A stretch of DNA of 64,000 nucleotides from Rugamonas aquatica (GCF_009380215.1 NZ_WHUG01000013.1:107941-171940); one strand, 5' to 3'; shown: positions 44,841 through 53,371, counted from the first letter of the stretch. Numbers and translations are program-made. The notes: generated by a model from the letters alone, not told the origin.

Positions 44841-46831
44841 TGCTTGCGCTCCTTGCCGTGCGCATCGGCATCGGCTACCAGTACCGCCTGCACGGCGGCG
44901 CCCGGCTTGAGGCCCTGAGGGTTGTCGTCAAACTGCAATTCAAGATTGCGCACGATGGTCGATTGCGCGGTGGACTTGCCGTGGAAGGCGCGGCCCAGCG
45001 CGACCACGTGGGCGTTCAGCGCCTGGTTGGCGCCCGGCACCGTCACGCGGGCGCGCTGCCCCACATGGACCAGCGAGGCCTGCGCCTCCGGCACGGAGGC
45101 GTTGATGTACAGCTGGCCCGGGTCGGCCAGCGTGGCGACCGACAGTCCCATCCACACCTGGCTGCCGACCGCGACCTTCTCGCCGGAGAAGGTGGTGCGG
45201 TACATCAGCAAGCCCTTGCGCGGCGCCACCACGGTCATCGCCGCCTGGCCCCTGGTCAGCGCGGCCAGCTGCTGCTGGATGTCGGCCACTTCCGCCTGCA
45301 GGCCGGTGCGTTCGGCGCGGCGGGCGCGGATCTGCACGGCGCGCTGGGTGACGGCCAGCTTGGCCAGCGCGACCTTTTCGGTGCGTTCGATGACCAGCTT
45401 GTCGTAATCGACGCGGCGTATCAATTCCTTCGGCTGCGAGGCCTTGCGCTCGGCCTTCTCGGCATTGCTTTGCGCCTCGGCCACGGCCAGTTCGCTGGCA
45501 CGGTCGGCCTCGGCCTGGTCGAGCAGCATCTTGTCCAGCGCCCGCTGTCTTTCCCTGAGCTGGCCTTGCTGCTGCATCAGCTGGGTGGTGACTTCGCCCG
45601 ATTCGAACTGGGCGATGGTCTGGCCGGCCTCGACCATCGCGCCCTCGGGGGCGATGCTGGCCAGCTTGTACTGCCACACATACGGGATGGTCGGCGGCGA
45701 CACCGGCAGCGCCTGGCGCGAGGCGATCTCGCCTTCGATGGACGGCGCCTCGGCGGCAACGGCCGGCTTGCGCGCCGTGCCCGCGCCGGCGTGCGGTTCG
45801 GCGAACACGCTCATGCCCGCCACCAGCGGCAGGCCGTGTCCCTCCGGCAGGCCGATGCGGACGCGGAAGTAGCGGCCGTTGCCCCAGCTGGCGCGCGCTT
45901 CCGGCGCGCTGGTGATGCTGAGGATCTTGCCGGTCAGCGCGGCGCCCGGCAGCGCGTCGAAGCGCAAGCCGAGGGCATCGCCTTCGGCCAGGTAGGGCCG
46001 GTCGGCTTCCAGCACCCAGGCCGTGACCGCCATCTGGCCGTCGCCCTGCACCACGCCGGCGGCATTGCCGGGCCAGGCCGACGAACCTTCCTCGAAGCGT
46101 TCGCCCTTCCACGGGCTGTAGCCGTGCACCACCACGCCGTCGCGCGCGGCGCGCACTTCAGCCTGCTTGAGCTGGGCGATCTGGAAGGCCAGGTTGATCT
46201 GCATTTTTTTCACTTCCAGCTCGCCGTCCTCGCGGCGGCGCTGCACCGATTGCCGGTAGTTGTCGCGCGCTTCGATCTTGATCGCCAGGTCGCGCGTAGC
46301 GCGGTCCAGTTCGGCCTGGTTGCGGTCGTAGTTCAGCGCCGTGATTTGCAGCTTGGGCAAAGCGGCGTCGACCTTGGCCTTGGCCAGCGCGGCCTCGGCG
46401 GTGATCAGCGCTTTCTCGGTATCGATGGCGCCCGCTTCGAGGCTGGCGGTGTCGCGGTCGATGCGCGCGATGGCGCGCTCAAGCTCGGTCTTCAGGCGGT
46501 CGACATTGGCGGCGCCGCCGGTCTCGATGCGCAGCACCAGGTCGCCGGCCTTGACCGATGTGCCTTCGGCCACGAAGTTGCGCAGCACCAGCGGCGACGA
46601 GTTCGATGGCGGCACCACGATGGTTTGCGTGTCCAGCGCTTCGACTTCGCCGGTCAGCAGCACCGGTCGTCTGGCCGGGCTCTGGCCGCCGGCGGCGTGC
46701 GGCGCGGACGAGGTTGCGGCCGGCGCGGTATGCGATGCGCTGGCCGACGAGACGGCGGCGGCAATGCCGGCGGCCAGCAGCGGCACGGCGCACAGTACGG
46801 CGATGGTGGAGCGTTTCAGGCGCGGCTTCAT
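44837..46831 (-). CDS. Double-module HlyD-type periplasmic adaptor
   Basis: 664 residues, nearly twice the normal size. A signal anchor (IAVLCAVPLLAAGIAAAV) is followed by two complete adaptor modules in tandem. Module 1 (about 55-345): lipoyl half VLRNFVAEGTSVKAGDLVLRIE, coiled coil, return half VRAARDGVVVHGYSPWKGERF, beta barrel VTAWVLEADRPYLAEGDALGLRF. Module 2 (about 360-660): LASIAPEGAMVEAGQTIAQFESG, a long coiled coil, MTVVAPRKGLLMYRTTFSGEKVAVGSQVW, LYINASVPEAQASLVHVGQRARV. An Ala-rich linker with the sequence TARKPAVAAEAPSIEG joins them. It overlaps the ATPase and lipoprotein adaptor genes by 4 bases each. Confidence 0.88.
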   Translation of the reverse strand: MKPRLKRSTIAVLCAVPLLAAGIAAAVSSASASHTAPAATSSAPHAAGGQSPARRPVLLTGEVEALDTQTIVVPPSNSSPLVLRNFVAEGTSVKAGDLVLRIETGGAANVDRLKTELERAIARIDRDTASLEAGAIDTEKALITAEAALAKAKVDAALPKLQITALNYDRNQAELDRATRDLAIKIEARDNYRQSVQRRREDGELEVKKMQINLAFQIAQLKQAEVRAARDGVVVHGYSPWKGERFEEGSSAWPGNAAGVVQGDGQMAVTAWVLEADRPYLAEGDALGLRFDALPGAALTGKILSITSAPEARASWGNGRYFRVRIGLPEGHGLPLVAGMSVFAEPHAGAGTARKPAVAAEAPSIEGEIASRQALPVSPPTIPYVWQYKLASIAPEGAMVEAGQTIAQFESGEVTTQLMQQQGQLRERQRALDKMLLDQAEADRASELAVAEAQSNAEKAERKASQPKELIRRVDYDKLVIERTEKVALAKLAVTQRAVQIRARRAERTGLQAEVADIQQQLAALTRGQAAMTVVAPRKGLLMYRTTFSGEKVAVGSQVWMGLSVATLADPGQLYINASVPEAQASLVHVGQRARVTVPGANQALNAHVVALGRAFHGKSTAQSTIVRNLELQFDDNPQGLKPGAAVQAVLVADADAHGKERKQ

Positions 46832-47499
46832 GCGTGGTCCTGGTCGATGCGGCCGTCGCGCAGGTGGATGGTGCGCTGGGCGGCCGCGGCGATGTCGGGA
46901 TCGTGCGTCACCAGCACCAGCGTCTGCCCGCCCGCGTGCAGTTCCTTCAGCAGCGCCATGACGTCGGCGGCGCTCTTGGAATCGAGGTTGCCGGTGGGCT
47001 CGTCGGCCAGCAGCAGCGCGGGCTGGTTCAGCAGCGCGCGGGCGATGGCGGCGCGCTGCAACTGGCCGCCGGACAGTTGGCCCGGCAAGTGGTCGGTGCG
47101 CTGGCCGAGGCCGATGCGTTCGAGCAGCGCGACGGCGCGGCCGGCGGCAGCCGGATCGGCGGTGCGGGCGTAGCGCTGCGGCAGCAGCACGTTTTCCAGC
47201 ACGGTCAGGCGCGGCAGCAGGTGGAAGGATTGGAATACGAAACCGATGCGGCGGTTGCGCACTTCGGAAGCGGCGTCGTCGTCGAGGGCGCTGATCTCGT
47301 CCTCGGCCAGGCGGTAGCGGCCGCTGTCGGGCCGGTCCAGCGCGCCGAGCACGTTCAACAAGGTGGATTTGCCGGAGCCGGACGGCCCCATGATGGCGAC
47401 GAACTCGCCGGGGGCGATATGCAGGTCGATGCCGTCGAGGGCTCGGATATCGTTGCCGCCCTGGCGGTAGGTCTTGCGTATATCGCTCAGTTGTATCAT
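46828..47499 (-). CDS. ABC transporter ATPase, MacB/LolD class
   Basis: 223 residues. Walker A GPSGSGKSTLL, Q-loop FVFQSFHLLPRLT, signature LSGGQLQRAAIARAL, Walker B LLLADEPTGNLDS, H-loop VTHD. First gene of a four-gene operon (ATPase, double adaptor, lipoprotein adaptor, permease) with all junctions overlapping by 4 bases. No outer-membrane channel gene is included, so a TolC-like protein elsewhere would be needed. Cargo unknown; antibiotics, peptides or lipids are family options. Confidence 0.94.
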   Translation of the reverse strand: MIQLSDIRKTYRQGGNDIRALDGIDLHIAPGEFVAIMGPSGSGKSTLLNVLGALDRPDSGRYRLAEDEISALDDDAASEVRNRRIGFVFQSFHLLPRLTVLENVLLPQRYARTADPAAAGRAVALLERIGLGQRTDHLPGQLSGGQLQRAAIARALLNQPALLLADEPTGNLDSKSAADVMALLKELHAGGQTLVLVTHDPDIAAAAQRTIHLRDGRIDQDHA

Positions 47500-47505
47500 C
47501 GCGGA

Positions 47506-47534
47506 AGTATCTCCGCCGATGAGGGCTTTGTCAA
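47506..47534 (-). promoter_or_regulatory. Predicted promoter directly abutting the ABC ATPase start codon
   Basis: Minus strand TTGACA (47534-47529), 17-base spacer, GATACT (47511-47506), then 6 bases and the ATG. Transcription would begin at or next to the A of ATG, giving a leaderless mRNA. A GGAG inside the spacer end, 11 bases from ATG, would instead be a ribosome binding site if a promoter further upstream is used. Confidence 0.5.
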
Positions 47535-47566
47535 TTCATTAACTTCACTTTTTGTGTAACGATTTT

Positions 47567-47645
47567 GTCGTTCCCGCGAACGCGGGAACCCATACAACGC
47601 CGACGTCGCACGCGCTGTATGGATTCCCGCCTGCGCGGGAATGAC
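47567..47645. repeat. Intergenic inverted repeat (copy B of the 42304-42382 element)
   Basis: Arms 47567-47596 and 47616-47645; the right 27 bases are identical to copy A's right arm and in the same orientation, while the left arm differs at a few sites. It lies upstream of the four-gene ABC operon and downstream of the ABC-M1 gene stop (47654). Confidence 0.9.
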
Positions 47646-47653
47646 GTTCGCTC

Positions 47654-50600
47654 TTACTCGACGCTGACTTCCTTGCGGTTGTCGCGCGAGACGCGGTCGA
47701 TCATCTTGTTGTAGGGATCGACGCCGACATCGAACGGCTGCTCCTTGACCGTCACCGTCACCACCGGATCGCTGCCCTGCAACACGCGCTTCTCGCTGAA
47801 CAGCACGCGCTCGTCGCGCTCCTTGGCGCCCTTGGCGCGGGCGAACACGGCGATCTCCACCGGCTCGTCATACGCGCGCGGCGTTTCCTTGCCCTTGCCG
47901 TCCGCCTCCAGCTTGGCCAGGTGCAGCGTCATCGTCACGTCCCACTGGCCGTCGGCGCGTTTGTGGGCCTTGGCCTCGGTCACGCGGTTGTCGTAGAAAA
48001 CGATCTTCTCGAACAGGTCGGTAATCAGCGCCTGCTTGTCCTGCGGCGCCTCGGCGCGGATGTAGGCCAGCAGTTCGCGGCTGGTGGTGTACGGCGCCTG
48101 CTGATAGCCCTTGTCCTGCAGGAAGCGCTTCAGCGCGCGGTTGAGCGCCGCCTCGCCGATCTCGTCGCGCAGGCGGTAGAACACCAGGCTGCCCTTGCGG
48201 TAGTGGATGTACTGCTGGTTTTCCACGCGCATCAGCGGCTGCTCTTCGACCAGCTCGCCGCCACGGTCGCGCAGATAGTGGTCCAGCTCGAAGCGCAGGA
48301 AGCGGCGCAGCTTGTCGCGGCCGTATTCCTTCTCCATCACCATCAGCGCCGAGTACTGCGCCAGCGATTCGATCAGCATGGTCGAACCCTGGACGTTGGC
48401 GCTCACCACCTGGTGGCCCCACCACTGGTGCGCCATCTCGTGCGCGGTGACGTAGTAGACGTAGTCGATGTCATCCTTGTCGCGCAGGTCAGCGATGAAG
48501 CCTATCGATTCCGAATACGGGATCGTGTTGGCGAACGATTGCGCAAAGCTCTGGTAGTTCGGGAACTCCAGCACCCGCACCTGCTTGTGCTGGTAGGGCG
48601 TGTAGTTGGCCTCGAAATAGTCGAGCGATTTCTGCGCCGAGGTAATCATGCGGTCGATGTTGTAGGCGTGCTTGCTGTCGTAGTAGATCTCGATCGGCAA
48701 GCCGTGCCACTCGCCCTTGCGCACCTGCCAGCGCGCCGACAGGTAGGCGAAGAACGGCACCATCGGCCGGTCCATCTTGTAGTGGAAGTAGCGGCGGCCG
48801 TTCTGCTCCCAGCTCTTCTGCAGATAGCCGGGGGCGACGGCGATCTGGTCCGCGCTGGTCGAGACCGTGGTTTCGAAGTTGATCCAGTCCGCCTCGTTGC
48901 TGAAGATGGCGTTGGCGCGCGCCTTCTCGTCCTCCAGCTTGGCCATGCGTACCGGCTCGCCCAGGCCGCGCTTGCGGCGTTCGTTGCGGTCGGTCAGCTC
49001 GGCCTGGTCGTTGTAGCCGAAGTGCGGGAAGTAGGTGAAGTTGTTGAAGAAGGTGCCGTTCAGGTTGACGTTGTCGGCCGCGCCGCTGTTGGTGAAGCCC
49101 TGGTTGTGGATGTCGACGTTGAAGGCCAGGTTCAGCTTGGCGGCGGGCGCCAGCGGCTGCGTCAGCTTGATGATGCTGAAGCCGGTGTCCTTGTCATCCA
49201 ACACCACCGTGTGCGGCGGCAGATTGTCGAAGCGGGTGTCGACCTCCGGGTTGCGCTGGATGCGCAGCACGTCCAGCGTCAGGCCGGTCTTGTTTTCCAG
49301 CAGGTAGTGGCCGCGTATCGCCACGCGGCGCTCGGCCGGGTAGATGTCGACATCGGCGCGCACGTCGGTGATGCGCGGTTGCGGCAAGCCCTTGTACTGG
49401 CGGTACTGCTTTTCGTAGCGGGCTTGCTGGTCCATGGCCGCGTCGGACGCCACGTACTTGTTCAGCACGTTGGTGTTGTAGAAGATCCAGGCGCCGCTGC
49501 CGACGAAGCCGGCCAGCAGCATGGCCAGCGCCACGCCGGACGAGCCCTTCAGGCGGGCGGCCGCCACACGCACGCGCTCGCGCCACGGACGCGCCAGGCC
49601 GCGCACCCAGAAGGCCTGCGCCAGCACCAGCAAGGCCGCCGTGAACAAGCTCCAGTACAGCGCGAACCACGACCAGCCGGTCAGGAAGTGGCCGTAGCCG
49701 TTCATGTCCGAATAGCGCAGGCCCGGCAGCGAGGCGAAGTTGTACAGGTTGTGGTCGAAGTGCATGATGCTCAGCACGATCTGCGACACCATCAGCACGA
49801 TCACCAGCAGGTAGCCGATGAACTTGTTGTTGGTCAGCACCTGCAGCACCAGGGCCAGCAAGCCCATCAGCACGAAGAACATCGATTCCAGCAGCACGCC
49901 CTGGACGTACAGGCCGACCTCGACCGGCGCGCCGCCCTTGAACAGCTGGTAGGCCGCGCCCGCCAGCACGCCGGCCAGCAGGAAGCCGGCGATCACGCCG
50001 ACCAGCGCCAGGCACTTGGCCGCCAGCGGCGCCCAGTCCGGCACCGGCATGGCGTCGCTGACGTCGGCGATCTTGACCTGGCGTTCCTTGAAGATCAGCT
50101 CGCCCGCGTAAAAGGTCAGCACGATGATCAGCATGAAGTTGAAGCTGCCGCTCAGCGTGCGCAACATCAGGTAGGTGACCGGATACACCGTGGTGCCGAA
50201 GTTGGCGCCGGCCTGGGTGACGGCGCCGATAAAGTTCAGCACGCCGAACAGCAGCATCACCAGGAAAGGCACGCTCTTGAACACGCCCATGGCGTCGAAG
50301 CGCAGGATGTGCCAGCACTGCAGCCAGCCGGTGCTTGCGCTGAAGCGCGCCACGCTGCGCGGCAGCGCCAGGCTCGATGGCGCAGGCGCCGGTGCGGCGG
50401 CGGCCGTCTTGGCCTTGCCGAACAGTCGGCGGCCGGTGCCGGCGCGCTGCGGCTTGAACAGCACCAGCGTGGCGCCGAAGAGCACCAGCGCCACCGCCAT
50501 CCACAGCGCGCGGTTGGCCAGCAGGAAGCCGCTGAACGGCGGCAGGCCGGCGTTCGATTCGGCGGCCGAGAAGTAGCGCACGGCGCGGCTGAAGGCGCGC

Positions 50601-51238
50601 ACGCCGAACGGATCGAGCAGCACGGCGGTCCATTCGCTGTTGATGTCGCGCGAGAAGACGCCGGCGACGATCCACAGCACGAAGAAGCCCAGCACGCCCA
50701 CATACACCAGCATCATCGAGCGCGTAGTCGAGGCCAGCAGCATCAGCAAGGCGCCGATGAAGATCAGGTTGGGAATGACGAAGAAGCCGAAGCCCCACAG
50801 GTAGGCCGACAGCGACAGCGGGCCGACGCGGGCGGCGTCGACCCAGGGCATGACCGGTCCCAGCAGGATGCCGATGGCGATCAGCACGAAGATGCTCAGG
50901 CAAGCCACCAGGCCGGCGATGAAGCGCCCGGCCAGGTACTGGTACTTGCGCATCGGCGTGGCGAACAGCATGTCGGAAATGCCGACCTCGCTGTCGCGCA
51001 GCACGGTGCCGGCGATGAAGATGGTGACGATGAAGGTCGACACCACGGTGAACGAGCCCAGCAGCTGAGCCACGACCACCGGCGCGTTGCGGTGCACATT
51101 GCCGATCGCTCCGCCGACCTGGATGGCGTCGCTGGTGGCGGCGCCGAAGGCCAGCAGGCCGAGGATCAGCCCCGTCACCCACAGCAGCGGCTGACGCAGC
51201 TGGTAGCGCAAATCGAATGTAAAGAATTCCATCAACAT
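47654..51238 (-). CDS. ABC-2 type permease fused to an M1-family (gluzincin) peptidase
   Basis: 1194 residues from ATG 51238, chosen for the GAGGGG 7 bases upstream; the frame extends further but overlaps the ATPase gene. Residues 1 to about 620 hold roughly twelve hydrophobic segments of an ABC-2 permease in two sets. Residues about 640-1190 are an M1-like domain with zinc site HEMAHQWWGHQ near residue 933 and the downstream Glu in MLIESLAQYSALMVMEKEYG, plus a Tyr-rich ending. The canonical GxMEN exopeptidase motif was not found, so substrate preference may differ. It follows the ATPase gene by 10 bases. Probably exports or processes a peptide in the envelope (inference). Confidence 0.9.
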   Translation of the reverse strand: MLMEFFTFDLRYQLRQPLLWVTGLILGLLAFGAATSDAIQVGGAIGNVHRNAPVVVAQLLGSFTVVSTFIVTIFIAGTVLRDSEVGISDMLFATPMRKYQYLAGRFIAGLVACLSIFVLIAIGILLGPVMPWVDAARVGPLSLSAYLWGFGFFVIPNLIFIGALLMLLASTTRSMMLVYVGVLGFFVLWIVAGVFSRDINSEWTAVLLDPFGVRAFSRAVRYFSAAESNAGLPPFSGFLLANRALWMAVALVLFGATLVLFKPQRAGTGRRLFGKAKTAAAAPAPAPSSLALPRSVARFSASTGWLQCWHILRFDAMGVFKSVPFLVMLLFGVLNFIGAVTQAGANFGTTVYPVTYLMLRTLSGSFNFMLIIVLTFYAGELIFKERQVKIADVSDAMPVPDWAPLAAKCLALVGVIAGFLLAGVLAGAAYQLFKGGAPVEVGLYVQGVLLESMFFVLMGLLALVLQVLTNNKFIGYLLVIVLMVSQIVLSIMHFDHNLYNFASLPGLRYSDMNGYGHFLTGWSWFALYWSLFTAALLVLAQAFWVRGLARPWRERVRVAAARLKGSSGVALAMLLAGFVGSGAWIFYNTNVLNKYVASDAAMDQQARYEKQYRQYKGLPQPRITDVRADVDIYPAERRVAIRGHYLLENKTGLTLDVLRIQRNPEVDTRFDNLPPHTVVLDDKDTGFSIIKLTQPLAPAAKLNLAFNVDIHNQGFTNSGAADNVNLNGTFFNNFTYFPHFGYNDQAELTDRNERRKRGLGEPVRMAKLEDEKARANAIFSNEADWINFETTVSTSADQIAVAPGYLQKSWEQNGRRYFHYKMDRPMVPFFAYLSARWQVRKGEWHGLPIEIYYDSKHAYNIDRMITSAQKSLDYFEANYTPYQHKQVRVLEFPNYQSFAQSFANTIPYSESIGFIADLRDKDDIDYVYYVTAHEMAHQWWGHQVVSANVQGSTMLIESLAQYSALMVMEKEYGRDKLRRFLRFELDHYLRDRGGELVEEQPLMRVENQQYIHYRKGSLVFYRLRDEIGEAALNRALKRFLQDKGYQQAPYTTSRELLAYIRAEAPQDKQALITDLFEKIVFYDNRVTEAKAHKRADGQWDVTMTLHLAKLEADGKGKETPRAYDEPVEIAVFARAKGAKERDERVLFSEKRVLQGSDPVVTVTVKEQPFDVGVDPYNKMIDRVSRDNRKEVSVE

Positions 51239-51248
51239 GGCGCGCCCC

Positions 51249-52139
51249 TCAGACCACGGCGGCCGCAGAGGCGGCGGCGTTACGCACATGCAGGAAGTAC
51301 ACGTCTTCCAGATCCGGCTCGACCTGGATGAAGCCCTCCTCGGGCTGGCTGTCGGCATAGACATTGATCTGCGGCTTGCCGCCGACCAGGCGGGTGTGCA
51401 GCACCTTCATGCGCTGCTGGTAGTCGGCCAGCGCTTCCTGGCTGATGCTGCGGCGCCAGACCTTGCTGCGCAGCGTGTCGATGGTGGCTTGCGGCTCGCC
51501 CTGCAGCTGCACCTCGCCCTTGACGATCAGCGCCATGCGCGGGCACAGGTCGGTGACGTCGGCCACGATGTGGGTCGACAGTATCACCACCACCTGCTCG
51601 CCGATCTTGGCCAGCAGGTTGAGGAAGCGGTTGCGCTCGTCAGGGTCGAGGCCGGCGGTGGGCTCGTCGACGATCACCAGCCGTGGCGAGCCGAGCAGCG
51701 CCTGGGCGATGCCGAAGCGCTGGCGCATGCCGCCCGAGTAGGTGCCCAGGCCGCGCTTGCGCGCTTCCCACAGATTGGTCTGGTGCAGCAGCGCTTCGAC
51801 CGCTTCCTTGCGCTCGCCGCGTCCGGTCAGGCCCTTGAGCACGGCGAAGTGATTGAGCAGTACCTCGGCCGTCACCTTGGGGTAGACGCCGAAATCCTGC
51901 GGCAGGTAGCCGAGCTGGCGGCGCAGCGCTTCGGGCTGGGCCAGCACGTCGAGGCCGTCGAAATGGATGCTGCCGCTATCGGGATCCTGCAGCGTGGCGA
52001 TGGTGCGCATCAGCGAGGACTTGCCGGCGCCGTTGGGGCCCAGCAGGCCGAACATGCCATTGGGGATGTCCAGGGTGACGTCGTTGATGGCCTTGACGCC
52101 GTTGGCGTAAGTCTTGCTCAGCTGTTTGATCGATAGCAT
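51249..52139 (-). CDS. ABC transporter ATPase partner of the permease-peptidase
   Basis: 296 residues from ATG 52139, which has AGGAG 10 bases upstream; the ATG at 52148 is only 1 base from that AGGAG. Walker A GPNGAGKSSLMR, Q-loop YLPQDFGVYPKVT, signature YSGGMRQRFGIAQAL, Walker B LVIVDEPTAGLDP, H-loop STHIVADV. A C-terminal extension follows, ending LEDVYFLHVRN. CcmA/DrrA-type drug or peptide export class. Cotranscribed with the ABC-2/M1 fusion. The promoter region holds a strong palindrome. Confidence 0.93.
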   Translation of the reverse strand: MLSIKQLSKTYANGVKAINDVTLDIPNGMFGLLGPNGAGKSSLMRTIATLQDPDSGSIHFDGLDVLAQPEALRRQLGYLPQDFGVYPKVTAEVLLNHFAVLKGLTGRGERKEAVEALLHQTNLWEARKRGLGTYSGGMRQRFGIAQALLGSPRLVIVDEPTAGLDPDERNRFLNLLAKIGEQVVVILSTHIVADVTDLCPRMALIVKGEVQLQGEPQATIDTLRSKVWRRSISQEALADYQQRMKVLHTRLVGGKPQINVYADSQPEEGFIQVEPDLEDVYFLHVRNAAASAAAVV

Positions 52140-52149
52140 GGAACACATT

Positions 52150-52219
52150 CTCCTGATAGGGGGACGGACGGAATCCGCGACAAAGTTACTTTAAAGTAAA
52201 GTTGTCAAGCTATCAGGAG
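52150..52219 (-). promoter_or_regulatory. Promoter region with nested inverted repeats before the ABC/M1 operon
   Basis: Minus strand has TTGACA (52208-52203) followed by a perfect palindrome TTACTTTAAAGTAA (52199-52186) exactly where an operator between -35 and -10 would lie; the -10 at the right distance is poor (CTTTGT). In addition CTATCAGGAG at 52159-52150 (minus strand, containing the ribosome binding site) has an exact inverted partner at 52210-52219 outside the -35. No regulator gene is adjacent. Palindromes like this are typical of GntR/YtrA-type control of ABC operons, which is a guess here. Confidence 0.5.
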
Positions 52220-52282
52220 TTTTGCGACCAAACGGCGGTTTTGAGGGATGGAACGTGGTTTTTCAGCAATATTCCGCTACTT

Positions 52283-53182
52283 CTAGCGGGAAGCGCCACG
52301 GGTGTACTCGGGGAACATCTCTTTCAGCAGGAAGGCGATCAAGTCCTTCTCGTCTTCCTTGCGGGCGCTCATGATGACCACTTTGCCCAGACGCCGCGAT
52401 TCCCACGGGAAGTCGCCGGTCTTTTCCTTGCGGATCACCTTGATCATTTCCTTGACCACGGCGGTTTCGATATCCGGCTCGGCGCCCTGCTCCACGTGCA
52501 GCTGCTGGGTCCAGTTGCGCTTGAAGTTGGTGTTCCAGCCGCGGAACTTCACGTCGGCGCTGTGGTAGCTCTTGTCGACCGAGAAGATGCCGCCGGTGTC
52601 GTCCTTGTCGGCGCCGCCGGAACGGCCCTGGGCGCCGGCGATATTGGCCTTGGCGATGCGCAGCGAACGTTCGGCATCGCTCTCCGCCGGGGCCGGCGGC
52701 GCCGGTTGCGGATTGTTGGCTTCGCGCGCGGCGCGGCGCTTGGCGATCATCTCGGACATGTCCTGCTCGGGCGGCGGCGTCATCGTCGCCTGCACCGGCG
52801 GCACATAGGTTTCCAGCTTGGGACGGATGGCGGCCGGCGTATCCCTGGTCGCCACCTGCTTCGGCGGCGGCGGCTTGCTGGCCTTGGCCACTTCGGTTTT
52901 CTTCGGTTGCGGCTTGTTCGGGTTTTTCTTTTCCGGCAGCGGCGCGATGTAGACCATCACCCCGCCCTTGGGCGGCGCGGCATGCTTGCGCTCGGGCGCG
53001 GGCGCCAGGAAGTAGTACAGCACGCCGATCAGGTGCAGCGCGATGGAGATGCCGATGCCGACCCGGTTGGACTGCGATTTACGATCCCACGCGGCATACC
53101 TCTCGCCGGCCTCGGGCAAACGCTGGCCGCAAGTTTCGCAATATTCGGAATTTGCAGAGAGTAAGTGGGAATCGTGATGCAA
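52283..53182 (-). CDS. TonB-like proline-rich membrane protein with N-terminal CxxC
   Basis: 299 residues if it starts at TTG 53182 (AAGG 9 bases upstream); another TTG at 53215 would add 11 residues and no ATG exists before the membrane segment. Layout: short N-terminus with YCETCGQRLPEAGERYAAWD (half zinc-ribbon), one membrane helix (VGIGISIALHLIGVLYYFLA), a long Pro/Lys-rich stretch (KPQPKKTEVAKASKPPPPK), a charged linker, and a C-terminal domain with YHSADVKFRGWNTNFKRNWTQQLHVEQG and a KEMFPEYTRG ending. The first half resembles TonB/TolA organisation, but no TonB C-terminal fold is recognised. Stand-alone gene; function unknown. Confidence 0.75.
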   Translation of the reverse strand: MHHDSHLLSANSEYCETCGQRLPEAGERYAAWDRKSQSNRVGIGISIALHLIGVLYYFLAPAPERKHAAPPKGGVMVYIAPLPEKKNPNKPQPKKTEVAKASKPPPPKQVATRDTPAAIRPKLETYVPPVQATMTPPPEQDMSEMIAKRRAAREANNPQPAPPAPAESDAERSLRIAKANIAGAQGRSGGADKDDTGGIFSVDKSYHSADVKFRGWNTNFKRNWTQQLHVEQGAEPDIETAVVKEMIKVIRKEKTGDFPWESRRLGKVVIMSARKEDEKDLIAFLLKEMFPEYTRGASR

Positions 53183-53371
53183 AATAGCAAACCTTGATTG
53201 GAACGACGTCGACAAAATGCGGCCATAGTGCCAGAGTCCCGCAATTTTGGGAACCGTTGTGCATGGCCATGATAACGCGCCGGGCGGCGGCGCGTACGCT
53301 CCAGGGTATTCAAGGGGAATAGCTTACAAGTTCCGCGTCTTGACGGGTGTTACCGTATGTATCAACCGGCT

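Noticed and set aside
47921..51331. Plus-strand open frame of about 1130 codons opposite the ABC-M1 gene
   Set aside because: Shadow frame with low-complexity composition, and the opposite strand has complete catalytic motifs.
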